Shown here: one piece after another, positions 7,715-15,960 of the stretch
Position numbering within the stretch: the first letter of the stretch is position 1
Layout: each line of letters opens with the position of its first letter
Assembly: GCA_002841545.1 (NCBI GenBank)
Contig: PGZZ01000009.1
Location: 62,001 to 126,000 of the forward strand
Length of the DNA: 64,000 bases
Direction of reading: 5' to 3'
Origin: Firmicutes bacterium HGW-Firmicutes-16
GTDB taxonomy: Bacteria; Bacillota; Clostridia; Oscillospirales; Oscillospiraceae
The notes under the pieces: generated by a model
Told to the model about the DNA's origin: nothing
The model's input: the letters and a program-made list of their open reading frames with translations, nothing else
Database searches by the model: none
Translations under genes and position numbers: made by a program

Positions 7715-10069
7715 TTATCCCAATACTTCCTTCGCAATGTCAACTGCGCGTTTGGCGTCCTTCGCGTAATAGTCCGCGCCGATTTCTTTTGCATATTCTT
7801 CGGTGAGCACGGCGCCTCCGACCATTATTTTGCAGTCATGCCCGCTATTTCTGAGAGCTTTGATGGTCTGCTCCATTGCGGGAAGAGTGGTCGTCATAAG
7901 TGCGCTCAAGCCCACAAGGCGCACATCTTCACGGATTGCAGTTTCAACCACGGTTTGAGTGGATACATCTCGCCCCAAATCGAGGAGCTGATAACCATAG
8001 TTCGCAAGTATGGTTTTCACGATATTCTTGCCGATGTCGTGGATATCGCCTTTCACGGTGGCGATTATGATTTTACCCTTTGACACCGAGTTTCCGCCAT
8101 TTTTCGCAATACTCAATTTCAGCACCTCAAAGGCTTCACACGCGGCGTCCGCCGAGCGCATCAGCTGTGGCAGGAAAATCTCGCCTTTCTCGTAGCGCTC
8201 ACCGACTGCGTCGAGTGCGGGAATGAGCAGTTCGTTGATGATTTCAAGCTCTGATTTTGTTTCAAGTAGACTCTGTGTAATTGCCTTTGTTTCGGCTTTC
8301 AAGCCTTTTGCGACGGTCTCGGAAATATCGCTCGAAGTGGAGATTGAATCAGTTGGAGCGGTTGACATAACATTGGAAAAGCGCTCTACATAACTCTGGC
8401 AACCCGTGTCAAAACCGCGAAGCAGCTTGAAAGTCGCGATGGCGTCCGTCATAGCAGAGATATTAGGATTGACTATCGGCAAGTCTAAGCCATTTTCCAT
8501 CGCGAGCGTGAGAAAAGTGCTGTTTATCAGCTCACGGTTGGGTAGACCGAAAGAAATATTTGAAACTCCAAGAACGGTATGAAGTCCTAGCTTTTCCTTG
8601 ACCATACGGACTGCCTTAAGCGTTTCGGCGGCAGAACTTTGTGATGCCGAAACGGTGAGGCACAAACAATCGATGAATACGTCCCTTTTCGGAATGCCGT
8701 AACTTTCGCAGGCTCTCAAAATGCGCCTTGCAATTTCAAACCGTTCTTCAGCGGTCTCCGGTATACCATGCTCGTCCATAGTTAGCCCTATTACAGCTGC
8801 TCCGTATTTTTTCACAAGCGGCAAAACTTTTTCAAGCCTTTCCGCTTCGCCGTTCACGGAATTGACTATCGCTTTTCCGCAAAAAGCACGCAAACCGGTT
8901 TCAATAGCTGTCGAATCGTTCGAGTCTATCTGCAAGGGCAAATCAACAGTTGATTGAAGCCCCTTGACGCAGTTTTTCATAAGCAAGACTTCATTAAGTC
9001 CCGGAACACCGACATTGACGTCCAATATGTCTGCACCAGCGTCCGCCTGCGCAACGCCCTGTGCTAAAACATAGTCAAGGTCGTTTTCGCGAAGTGCCTG
9101 CTGAAAGCGCTTTTTACCGGTCGGGTTGATGCGCTCGCCAATTATTCGGACTTCGTCAACGGTGACAAGTTTTGTTATACTGCACAGGCGTGTTTCGCGG
9201 GAAATGGTGCGAGGCGCACATTTCCTAGTTAACATAATATCTCGAAGAGCCGCAATATAATCGGGGTCAGTGCCGCAGCAGCCACCGATGAATCGGACAC
9301 CGATTTCCGCGCACTCAGCCATCTCTGCAGCAAATTCGGACGCGGTAATATTGTAATGCCCGTCACGCGCGTCAGGAAGTCCGGCATTTGCCTTGACTAT
9401 GAGCGGCAGAGGAGAGACAGCGCCGATGCGGCGGATAATGGGCATGAGCTTTTGCGGCCCCATTGAACAATTAACGCCGATGGCATCGACGCCGAGACCT
9501 GTCATGGTAACCGCGAAGGCTTCGGCAAGAGCTCCTGTGAAGGTGCGTCCCGATTCCTCGAAGGACATAGTTGCGAAAATCGGAAGAGAGGTGTTTTCTT
9601 TAGCCGCGAGGACAGCAATGCGCAGCTCGGCAAGGTCGGTGAAGGTTTCAAAGGCGATAAGGTCCGCTCCCGCCTTTTCGCCCGCAATCAGCATTTCTTT
9701 GTGAAGTTCATAAGCTTTCTCGAAGGTAAGCGTGCCAGAGGGCTCGAGCATTTCTCCGATAGGCCCCAAGTCAAGCGCGACAGGAACTTTTCCGTTTGCC
9801 GCTTTTTTTGCCGCGGAGACGGAGGCCATTATCACTTCTTCGACCGTGTGATCGCTATCCTTGAGCTTATACGCGTTTGAGCTGAAGGTATTCGAGTAGG
9901 CAATTTGGCTTCCGGCTTCAATATAGGCCTTGTGTATGCTTTCAAGTATATCGGGATGCTCGAGCGTGAAAAGCTCCGGCAGCATCCCCACGGGCAGACC
10001 CGCGCGCTGGAGCATCGTGCCCATGGCACCGTCCAGAATCACGAATTCACTTTTAAAGAGCTCGTCCAT
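7715..10069 (-). CDS. metH: cobalamin-dependent methionine synthase (three-domain form without activation domain)
   Basis: At 784 residues this is the short clostridial/Thermotoga form of MetH. In order it has a homocysteine-binding barrel (about 1-290; GVNCSMG and FIGGCCGTDP hold the zinc Cys), a pterin-binding barrel for 5-methyl-THF (about 310-570; GERINPTGK, DILDVNVG, GVSNISFGLP) and a four-helix cap. It ends with the B12-binding domain, where the DxHxxG motif is D675-I-H677-D-I-G680. The protein ends there, so the AdoMet-binding reactivation domain of E. coli MetH is absent; a separate gene upstream supplies it. The start overlaps the end of that gene by 17 bases, implying translational coupling. 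RBS: GGGGTGACC. Confidence 0.96.
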   Translation of the reverse strand: MDELFKSEFVILDGAMGTMLQRAGLPVGMLPELFTLEHPDILESIHKAYIEAGSQIAYSNTFSSNAYKLKDSDHTVEEVIMASVSAAKKAANGKVPVALDLGPIGEMLEPSGTLTFEKAYELHKEMLIAGEKAGADLIAFETFTDLAELRIAVLAAKENTSLPIFATMSFEESGRTFTGALAEAFAVTMTGLGVDAIGVNCSMGPQKLMPIIRRIGAVSPLPLIVKANAGLPDARDGHYNITASEFAAEMAECAEIGVRFIGGCCGTDPDYIAALRDIMLTRKCAPRTISRETRLCSITKLVTVDEVRIIGERINPTGKKRFQQALRENDLDYVLAQGVAQADAGADILDVNVGVPGLNEVLLMKNCVKGLQSTVDLPLQIDSNDSTAIETGLRAFCGKAIVNSVNGEAERLEKVLPLVKKYGAAVIGLTMDEHGIPETAEERFEIARRILRACESYGIPKRDVFIDCLCLTVSASQSSAAETLKAVRMVKEKLGLHTVLGVSNISFGLPNRELINSTFLTLAMENGLDLPIVNPNISAMTDAIATFKLLRGFDTGCQSYVERFSNVMSTAPTDSISTSSDISETVAKGLKAETKAITQSLLETKSELEIINELLIPALDAVGERYEKGEIFLPQLMRSADAACEAFEVLKLSIAKNGGNSVSKGKIIIATVKGDIHDIGKNIVKTILANYGYQLLDLGRDVSTQTVVETAIREDVRLVGLSALMTTTLPAMEQTIKALRNSGHDCKIMVGGAVLTEEYAKEIGADYYAKDAKRAVDIAKEVLG

Positions 10070-10739
10070 AGCAGGTCACCCCGTTTTCTCTGTATTTGCA
10101 GGATTTAATAAATTCACAGTCACGGCAGCCGGTATCGAAATGCCGCTGCGGATTCTTCGAAAGTCCTATTATAGCGGTCACACTTTTTAGCGGCGTCATC
10201 AGGCGATTTTCGCTAACTACAACGCCAATTTTACGCGCAGTGTCCAAAACAGAGCAGAAAGAGGGCTGTATCGCCAAAGGCAAATCACCGTAGCCGGGGC
10301 TGAAACGGTCAGTGATAAATAGACCCTGCGCGCCGTATTCCACCTTTAGCTCGGATTCAAGAGCGTCGCAGAGGCTTTCAACAGCGCTGGAGGCGCAGGC
10401 GTCAAGCATGGCGGCAAAAGACATATCCGTTATCTGACACTTTCTGACGAGAGCGTCAACCTCGTTTCCTATTGTTGCACAGAGGATTATACACTGGTCA
10501 CAGTCGTGCAAAAGAGCGGCAATCGACCTGCCTTCAAGGCAGAGGTTAGTACCCTTAAGAAAAACGCCGGAACTTCGGCCGATATCACAAAGCTTCACGA
10601 CAAAGCGCGGCGAGACCGCTTCTTCAATAGCTGTAGCGGCACGCTGAAGCTCGTTTTTAATACTTGATTCGGGGGCACCGACTCCGCCCATATAACGGTA
10701 TGCTTCAGAAATATCCGCGTGAATATTGAGCTTTTCCAT
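10053..10739 (-). CDS. stand-alone methionine synthase reactivation-domain protein
   Basis: This 228-residue protein resembles the AdoMet-binding reactivation domain of MetH. That domain reductively methylates oxidised cob(II)alamin with AdoMet as methyl donor. The key element is RFSPGYGDLPL around residues 145-155, matching the RxxxGY AdoMet motif of MetH. It is followed by a TPLKSVTAIIGLS segment like the domain's conserved end. The C-terminus adds a Cys cluster (C-x2-C-x5-C-x8-C) not found in the E. coli domain. The gene is first in the operon and overlaps metH by 17 bases, which fits a split MetH. GGAGG lies 7 bases before the ATG. A promoter with TTCACA and TATACT lies just upstream. Confidence 0.88.
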   Translation of the reverse strand: MEKLNIHADISEAYRYMGGVGAPESSIKNELQRAATAIEEAVSPRFVVKLCDIGRSSGVFLKGTNLCLEGRSIAALLHDCDQCIILCATIGNEVDALVRKCQITDMSFAAMLDACASSAVESLCDALESELKVEYGAQGLFITDRFSPGYGDLPLAIQPSFCSVLDTARKIGVVVSENRLMTPLKSVTAIIGLSKNPQRHFDTGCRDCEFIKSCKYRENGVTCYGRAL

Positions 10740-10766
10740 AGCATACCTCCATAATATGATTTAAAT

Positions 10767-10795
10767 AGTATATCTCACTTAAGCAAATTTGTGAA
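10767..10795 (-). promoter_or_regulatory. sigma-A-type promoter of the methionine synthase operon
   Basis: On the minus strand TTCACA (10795-10790) and TATACT (10772-10767) are separated by 17 bases, about 30 bases before the first start codon. I see no SAM riboswitch, T-box or cobalamin riboswitch in the short leader. Confidence 0.7.
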
Positions 10796-10843
10796 GCAAA
10801 GAATTGATAGCCAATGTAATTTATGACAATCGTATGAATTACG

Positions 10844-10872
10844 TTGACAAGAGGTAAAATGAGTTGTAGAAT
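10844..10872 (+). promoter_or_regulatory. rnpB promoter
   Basis: TTGACA (10844-10849) and TAGAAT (10867-10872) with a 17-base spacer lie directly before the predicted 5' end of RNase P RNA. Confidence 0.85.
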
Positions 10873-10877
10873 TTATC

Positions 10878-11336
10878 AGCGAGTAAGCCGAACGACCGCG
10901 GGCATAAGGCGAAAGCCTGTGCGTGAGGAAAGTCCGGGCTCCATAGGGCAAGGATAACGGGTAACGCCCGCCGAAGGCAACTTCAGGAAAAGTGCAACAG
11001 AGATATACCGCCTTGTCGTCATCCCCCGTTACTCCAATCGAAACCGTTAGGTTTTGATTGGAAGAGGAGGAGCAGCGAAATGAACGAGCTTTCGCGCTTG
11101 CGCGGAAGCGAGCGATATGCAGCTTGCGACGACGAGGCAAGGGTGGAAAGGCGAGGTAAGAGCTCACCCGACGGCTGGGAACAGTCCGTCGCTGTAAACT
11201 CTATCCGGAGCAACACCGTGGGAGGACAATAGGCTAGCCCGGCCGTCCTCGGGAGGTGGCTATAGCGTATTGGCAACAATAAGCTTAGATAGATGGTCGT
11301 TTAAGACAGAACCCGGCTTACAGACTTACTCGCTTA
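10878..11336 (+). ncRNA. rnpB: RNase P RNA, type A, with extended P12
   Basis: This is the catalytic RNA that matures tRNA 5' ends. P1 forms between GCGAGTAAG (10879-10887) and CTTACTCGC (11325-11333). The universal core is clear: GAGGAAAGTCCGGGCTCC (P4 5' side and CR-I), GGTGGAAAGGCGAGGTAAGAG (CR-II/III), and near the 3' end AGACAGAACCCGGCTTA (CR-V, P4 3' side). The GGGCTCC version of P4 marks the ancestral A type rather than the Bacillus B type. The RNA is about 459 nt, longer than usual, because P12 (11011-11020 with 11128-11137) encloses about 107 nt with two further hairpins. A good promoter precedes it and a terminator follows. Open frames on the opposite strand here are artefacts. Confidence 0.97.
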
Positions 11337-11346
11337 TAAGAAAATG

Positions 11347-11374
11347 AACCGCGGACGAGAAATCGTCCGCGGTT
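11347..11374. terminator. bidirectional terminator between rnpB and spoIIID
   Basis: A 12-bp perfect stem (AACCGCGGACGA / TCGTCCGCGGTT) with a GAAA tetraloop lies between convergent rnpB and spoIIID. Its flanking T/A tracts are short. Confidence 0.8.
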
Positions 11375-11377
11375 TAC

Positions 11378-11626
11378 TTATTCGCCTTTATACTTTTTTC
11401 TGGTTGCGATGCCACCTCTGATATGGCGCTGCGACTTGTTGTATTCAAGAAGCTCCTTGACTTCGCTAAACAGTGCCCTGTTCGCGTAATAAAGCCTCTC
11501 TGTCAGATCCTTATGTACCGTTGACTTACTGACCCCGAATTTCTTCGCGGTTGCGCGGACGGTAGCCTTGTTTTCTATTATGTAATTTGCTAGCTCGCAG
11601 GCCCTTTCCTCTATGTTCTCTCTCAA
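11378..11626 (-). CDS. spoIIID: sporulation transcriptional regulator SpoIIID
   Basis: SpoIIID is the small mother-cell DNA-binding protein that tunes sigma-E and sigma-K regulons. The sequence matches across its length: ERACELANYIIENKATVRA, then the helix-turn-helix AKKFGVSKSTVHKDLTERL, then the conserved SQRHIRGGIATRKKYK tail. I choose a TTG start at 11626, giving 82 residues, because GGGAGGG lies 7 bases before it. The frame extends upstream to a GTG at 11662, but those 12 extra residues overlap the ribosome-binding site and are absent from the family. Confidence 0.95.
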   Translation of the reverse strand: MRENIEERACELANYIIENKATVRATAKKFGVSKSTVHKDLTERLYYANRALFSEVKELLEYNKSQRHIRGGIATRKKYKGE

Positions 11627-11821
11627 AAAACATCCCTCCCGGAAAATTTGCTTCCGTATCACATCCTATGTTCAGAGGGCTGTCCGTTATTCCATATTAA
11701 AAGAAGAAGCAAAATTACAAGTGATTTGCGAGGTAAATATTGACTAGTCAAGCGAGTGATATTTATACATTATATTAAAATAATAGTAATGAGTTAGTAT
11801 TTAACGAACAGAGGTATTCAA

Positions 11822-13357
11822 ATGTTTGGAAAAACGCAGCGGCGTAAAAGAGAAAATAATTCGGATGAAAACCCAATGCCCTCGAGTGAACCGAAAATAG
11901 CGCCGGAAGAGATCGTCAAAATCGAGAGCATAAAACAAAAGTTTTTGGACAGCACAGATATTATATTCAATGAAGTTATCATTGATGAAAATAGAAAGCT
12001 CAATGTTGTCTTTGTCGACGGCATGGTCAATTCAGAAATTATCGATAACTTCGTATTAAAACCTCTAATCCAAGAGACGATTTTAAAAGAAGCAAAAACC
12101 GAGAAGGATATTATTGATCTCATAATGCTGGGAACCGTCTATCACTGCCAAAGAAAACTGCGCGACAAGCTGACCGATTGCTATCACGATCTGCTAATAG
12201 GATCTTTGGTCTTGATATTTGAAAATTCAGAAAAAGCCGTGACATTTGAAACAAAGGGATTCGAAAGGCGCGCGGTAAGTGAGCCCACCAATGAGAACGT
12301 ATTAAAGGGGTCAAAGGAATCGTTTGTCGAGGTGCTGAGAATCAACACAGCGCTGATCAGGAGAAGAATACCGTCAAGCGATTTAATTATTAGCCAGCTT
12401 CAAATGGGCCGGAGGACTGATACTGCCGTTTCGGTTATATATTTGGAGGGTATCGCCAACAAAAGCATTGTGGAAGAAACAAAGAAAAGGCTTAATAGTG
12501 TTGATATCGATGGAATCTCATCCTTAGGAATAATTGAAGCTTGCCTCAGGGGCAGAAAGTACTCATTGTTTCCGCAAGCTTTATATACAGAAAGAACAGA
12601 TAAATTTTGTGGAAATGTCCTTGAAGGACGAATCGGAATAATTGCTGACGGATTTCCTCTGGCGATAATTGTACCTGTTGACATCAACTCCTTTTTACAG
12701 GCACCGGAGGATTATGCGCAAAACTATTTTTACAGCTCAATGTATAGAATGATGCGCTATATATCCGCATTGGTATCCCTCGTTTTACCGGCGTTTTATG
12801 TTTCTATTACAACGTTTCATCCGGAGATGATACCGACAAAACTTGCCATGGCGATTATTGCAAGTAAGGAAGGCGTTCCGTTTCCTTCCTATATTGAGGT
12901 TTTACTGATGCTGGGCGCCTTTGAAGTGCTTCTGGAGGCTGGTATGCGACTGCCAAAATCAGTCGGACAGGCTGTATCAATTGTCGGTGCGCTTGTAGTC
13001 GGACAAGCAGCAATTTCGGCAAAGATATTATCTCCAGGAGTAGTCATTATAATAGCAGCCGCCGGTATAACAGGCTTTGTAATCCCGTCACAGGACTTTT
13101 CAAATACTATAAGAGTCTGCAGACTGATACTTGTCGTCTGCTCGATTACGAGCGGCTTATATGGCGTTAGTATTGGTTCAATCGTCATTTTATATCATCT
13201 GTGCGACTTGGAGGTGCTGGGCGTACCTTATTTGTCACCGTTTGTCTCGAACGAGGGAAAAGGAATGTTGAATGATACAATTATTAGAAAACTTTGGCTA
13301 AAACAGAAAGAGAGACCAAGCAACATCTATCCCGAGGATTCAATAAGGCAAAGGTGA
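11822..13357 (+). CDS. spore germination receptor A subunit (GerA/GerK type)
   Basis: A 511-residue A subunit of a nutrient germinant receptor in the spore inner membrane. A long N-terminal soluble domain (about 1-290) is followed by the membrane half. Family landmarks are the LQMGRRTDTAVSVIYLEGIAN segment and the ADGFPLAIIVPVDINSFLQAPEDY stretch. These are followed by YISALVSLVLPAFYVSITTFHPEMIPT and the GQAVSIVGALVVGQAAISAKILSPG membrane region. The RBS is a modest AGAGGT. It is the first of four genes (A, C, small D-like, B) in one direction. The germinant cannot be told from sequence. Expression is expected in the forespore (sigma-G), but I found no clear promoter. Confidence 0.95.
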   Translation: MFGKTQRRKRENNSDENPMPSSEPKIAPEEIVKIESIKQKFLDSTDIIFNEVIIDENRKLNVVFVDGMVNSEIIDNFVLKPLIQETILKEAKTEKDIIDLIMLGTVYHCQRKLRDKLTDCYHDLLIGSLVLIFENSEKAVTFETKGFERRAVSEPTNENVLKGSKESFVEVLRINTALIRRRIPSSDLIISQLQMGRRTDTAVSVIYLEGIANKSIVEETKKRLNSVDIDGISSLGIIEACLRGRKYSLFPQALYTERTDKFCGNVLEGRIGIIADGFPLAIIVPVDINSFLQAPEDYAQNYFYSSMYRMMRYISALVSLVLPAFYVSITTFHPEMIPTKLAMAIIASKEGVPFPSYIEVLLMLGAFEVLLEAGMRLPKSVGQAVSIVGALVVGQAAISAKILSPGVVIIIAAAGITGFVIPSQDFSNTIRVCRLILVVCSITSGLYGVSIGSIVILYHLCDLEVLGVPYLSPFVSNEGKGMLNDTIIRKLWLKQKERPSNIYPEDSIRQR

Positions 13358-13362
13358 TTCAG

Positions 13363-14556
13363 ATGAAAAAAGTCGTAATTCCGATAATAGTTATGTTGTT
13401 AACCACATTATCAGGCTGCGAAGGTTTTTTTCCTGCTGCGAGTGAAATTGAATCTTATGATACGATTCAAATAATTGGCATAGATGTGAGCGAGGATGAT
13501 CCCTCACAGATTGAAGTCACTTTAATAAGCAAAGCCGAAAAATCAACAGGCTCAGAAACCAGTGGGGGAGTGACAATCAACACTTACTGGGCCTCCGGCC
13601 CGACTGCTTTTGAGACTCAGCGTGGGTTAAGGGCAAAGGAAGATAAAGTAACATTTTTAGGTTATGTGGATTATATTCTTATCGGTGAAAAGGCAGCGCA
13701 AGAAGATTTCACAAAATATTTTGATTATGTTGTTCGTGACCATGAAACAAGGCTTTCGCCGAAGGTGTTTGTTATAAGAGACTGTACGGTTAAGGACTTC
13801 ATAAAAAAGACCAGCTCAAGCGAAATGTTTTTGGCTGATAGATTGGACAACATTATTAACGGTAAGGATATTTTGGCAAATACCACGGAGACCAGAGCTA
13901 TAAAAGTCATGGGGATGCTTGATAACACGAAAGCATCCACAGTAATTCCGGCGCTGGAGTGTGATGAACGCCATAATCACGATATTACAGGCGAAATGCC
14001 GGAAAAACATGTTGATGCGAATGGTTATGCAATTATCAAGGACTTTAAGCTTGCGGGCTTCATCGAGGCTGACTGCGCCTCAGGCTTCAATTTCCTTACG
14101 AATGTAGTCGATTCGTACCCCGTAAGCGTAAAGGACAACACAGGGGCATACGTTGGACTTGAGGTTGTAAAATCTGATACAAAAATGGAGGCGCATTTCG
14201 ACGGGGACAAGCTAGAAGGTGTCACATATAAGACATTTGTAACGAGCGCTTTACCGGAGCAGCAATCCAGACAAAAAATCGCGACCAGAGAAGGAGTTGC
14301 CTTTATGTGTTCTGAGCAGTCTCAAACAATCAAGCTTTTAATGGAAGATGTAATCAAAACATCAAAAGAATTAAAAACGGATTGTATCGGACTCGGCGAG
14401 AGAATTAGAATTCAATATCCTTATAAATGGGAAAAGATAAAGGACAAATGGAAAGAGATGTATCCTGAGCTTAAAGTTGATGTCAGTGTGGATTCTGAAA
14501 TAGTAAGATCATATGATTTCATTCTGCCAAACGGGTATCAAAAAGGAGAGGAATGA
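13363..14556 (+). CDS. spore germination receptor C subunit (GerC-type lipoprotein)
   Basis: A Ger(x)C lipoprotein of 397 residues that sits on the outer face of the spore inner membrane. The chosen ATG at 13363 gives a proper lipoprotein signal (MKKVVIPIIVMLLTTLSGC) with lipobox LSGC. The alternative in-frame TTG 69 bases upstream would bury that signal. The mature part shows the family pattern: YDTIQIIGIDVSEDD near the start, an ERETKQ-free central beta domain, and a C-terminal domain ending in WKEMYPELKVDVSVDSEIVRSY. It starts 5 bases after the A subunit ends, so the two are co-translated. Confidence 0.93.
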   Translation: MKKVVIPIIVMLLTTLSGCEGFFPAASEIESYDTIQIIGIDVSEDDPSQIEVTLISKAEKSTGSETSGGVTINTYWASGPTAFETQRGLRAKEDKVTFLGYVDYILIGEKAAQEDFTKYFDYVVRDHETRLSPKVFVIRDCTVKDFIKKTSSSEMFLADRLDNIINGKDILANTTETRAIKVMGMLDNTKASTVIPALECDERHNHDITGEMPEKHVDANGYAIIKDFKLAGFIEADCASGFNFLTNVVDSYPVSVKDNTGAYVGLEVVKSDTKMEAHFDGDKLEGVTYKTFVTSALPEQQSRQKIATREGVAFMCSEQSQTIKLLMEDVIKTSKELKTDCIGLGERIRIQYPYKWEKIKDKWKEMYPELKVDVSVDSEIVRSYDFILPNGYQKGEE

Positions 14557-14560
14557 TTAT

Positions 14561-14770
14561 TTGGAGCTTTCGGTATTTTTTGCAATACTGATAGTATTCA
14601 GCATCTTTGATTATCGATCGATGAAGAAAGCAAAGCTCAAAAAAGAGATGGTATCTTACCTGATATTAATGGTGTTAGCGGGTGCGTTTGCCGTTTTTTA
14701 TCTGACAAATCCACACCAGGAAAGCTTCACATACCTCGTTATCAAATTATTCAAATTGAAAGGCTATTAA
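14561..14770 (+). CDS. small two-helix membrane protein, candidate germinant receptor D subunit
   Basis: A 69-residue protein with two transmembrane helices (about residues 3-16 and 30-45) separated by a basic loop (RSMKKAKLKKE). The start is a TTG at 14561 behind GGAGAG, 4 bases after the C-subunit stop. An upstream in-frame ATG at 14513 lies inside the C gene and has no good ribosome-binding site. Position and topology match the D subunits described for some Bacillus ger operons, which modulate receptor activity. Those are small, two-helix and poorly conserved, so the match is by shape and context rather than by sequence. It lies between the C and B genes. Confidence 0.75.
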   Translation: MELSVFFAILIVFSIFDYRSMKKAKLKKEMVSYLILMVLAGAFAVFYLTNPHQESFTYLVIKLFKLKGY

Positions 14771-14793
14771 AATTAAAGATAAAGGACCTTAAT

Positions 14794-15882
14794 ATGCTTA
14801 AGAGCAACGGTAAAATTTCGGTCAGACAAGCGTTTATTCTGTCTATCCTAGCGATGCTTTCACCAACAATAAGAATTTTCCCAAACAAATGTGCATGGGA
14901 TGCAGAAACAGCTGCATGGCTTACTCCGATTGCAGCCTCGATATCACTTATCATTCTTTACTCAGTGCTAAGCGCTTATTTTCAAAACAAAAATTTAAAA
15001 AACCTTGATGATGTATTCAAAGCGGCATTGGGAAATGCAGCTGGCAAAATACTACTCATTGTTTTTTTGTTATGGTTTGTTATAATTCTCTGGTTATATA
15101 TCAGATATTATGCGGCAAGGCTTTCTAGTACAATTTATCCAAATACAGACGTAAGATTCTTTATTCTAGCGATGGTTTTCTTAGCTTATTTTGCTGCTAA
15201 AGGCAAAATTGAAACATTCTGCAGATTTGCCGAAATCATCTTTCTGAGTTTTACGCTTGTTCTTATAATTCTGTTTATATTTTTGCTGCCGGAGGTTGAA
15301 ATCGGGAACATCTATCCTGTCACCTACTATGACATTATTCCAGTATTAAAAGCAACCCGGAATATATCGCCGATATGGGGGTATATACTGCTTCCGTTTT
15401 TCTTTGGAGATAGCATTTTTAATAAAGATGAGATAAAAAAATTTGGAAAGCAAAGTACAATCTACCTTGTGGTAATTTCGACACTAATATTAATAACAAT
15501 CGTCGGAGCATTAGGACCTACTGTTGCGCAAAGAATGTCATTTTCGTTTTTTAACGCAATCAAGGTTATTACTTTTATGGAGTCGTTCGACAGGTTTGAA
15601 TCAATAATGCTGGCAATTTGGGTGGCGGCGGATTTTATAGTAATTACTTTACTACTATTCGTAATAACTACAATAATTAAAAATTTGTTCTCTTTATCTG
15701 AAAGAAAATACCTGACGACGCCGATAGCTGCAATCGGTTATATCGGGAGCAGATATTTCACCGTAAACAGGTTTGAGATTGAAACGTTTACATCTCAGTT
15801 CTTCATTTACGTTAATATAATTCTTCTGTATATAGCCCCGATAGCTGTTTTTCTAATAGGAAAAATAAGAAAGAAGATTTAA
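14794..15882 (+). CDS. spore germination receptor B subunit (GerB-type permease)
   Basis: A 362-residue integral membrane protein with about ten hydrophobic segments, belonging to the GerAB/GerKB family of the amino acid-polyamine-cation transporter superfamily. In Bacillus this subunit binds the nutrient germinant. The N-terminus (ISVRQAFILSILAMLSPTIRIFP) is typical. Further support comes from PVLKATRNISPIWGYILLPFFFGDSIF and the FDRFESIMLAIWVAADFIVI segment near TM8. It ends the operon and is followed by a strong terminator. Ligand specificity is not predictable here. Confidence 0.94.
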   Translation: MLKSNGKISVRQAFILSILAMLSPTIRIFPNKCAWDAETAAWLTPIAASISLIILYSVLSAYFQNKNLKNLDDVFKAALGNAAGKILLIVFLLWFVIILWLYIRYYAARLSSTIYPNTDVRFFILAMVFLAYFAAKGKIETFCRFAEIIFLSFTLVLIILFIFLLPEVEIGNIYPVTYYDIIPVLKATRNISPIWGYILLPFFFGDSIFNKDEIKKFGKQSTIYLVVISTLILITIVGALGPTVAQRMSFSFFNAIKVITFMESFDRFESIMLAIWVAADFIVITLLLFVITTIIKNLFSLSERKYLTTPIAAIGYIGSRYFTVNRFEIETFTSQFFIYVNIILLYIAPIAVFLIGKIRKKI

Positions 15883-15910
15883 AAGCCTTAAAATTAATCA
15901 GGCAGCAATC

Positions 15911-15949
15911 AAAAAAGTCCTGTGAGTTCACAACTCACAGGACTTTTTT
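15911..15949. terminator. bidirectional terminator after the ger operon
   Basis: An 18-bp perfect stem (15911-15928 with 15932-15949) has a 3-nt loop, begins with AAAAAA and ends in TTTTTT. It separates the ger operon from the convergent aldo/keto reductase. Confidence 0.92.
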
Positions 15950-15960
15950 AATAACAGCTG

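Noticed and set aside
10740-10800. Search for a SAM, T-box or cobalamin riboswitch before the methionine synthase operon
   Set aside because: The promoter lies only about 30 bases before the start codon, leaving no room for such a leader.
10775-11279. Open frames of 86-130 codons on the minus strand
   Set aside because: They lie inside RNase P RNA, whose conserved core and pairing explain the sequence; they have low-complexity, Arg/Ser-rich products and no ribosome-binding site.
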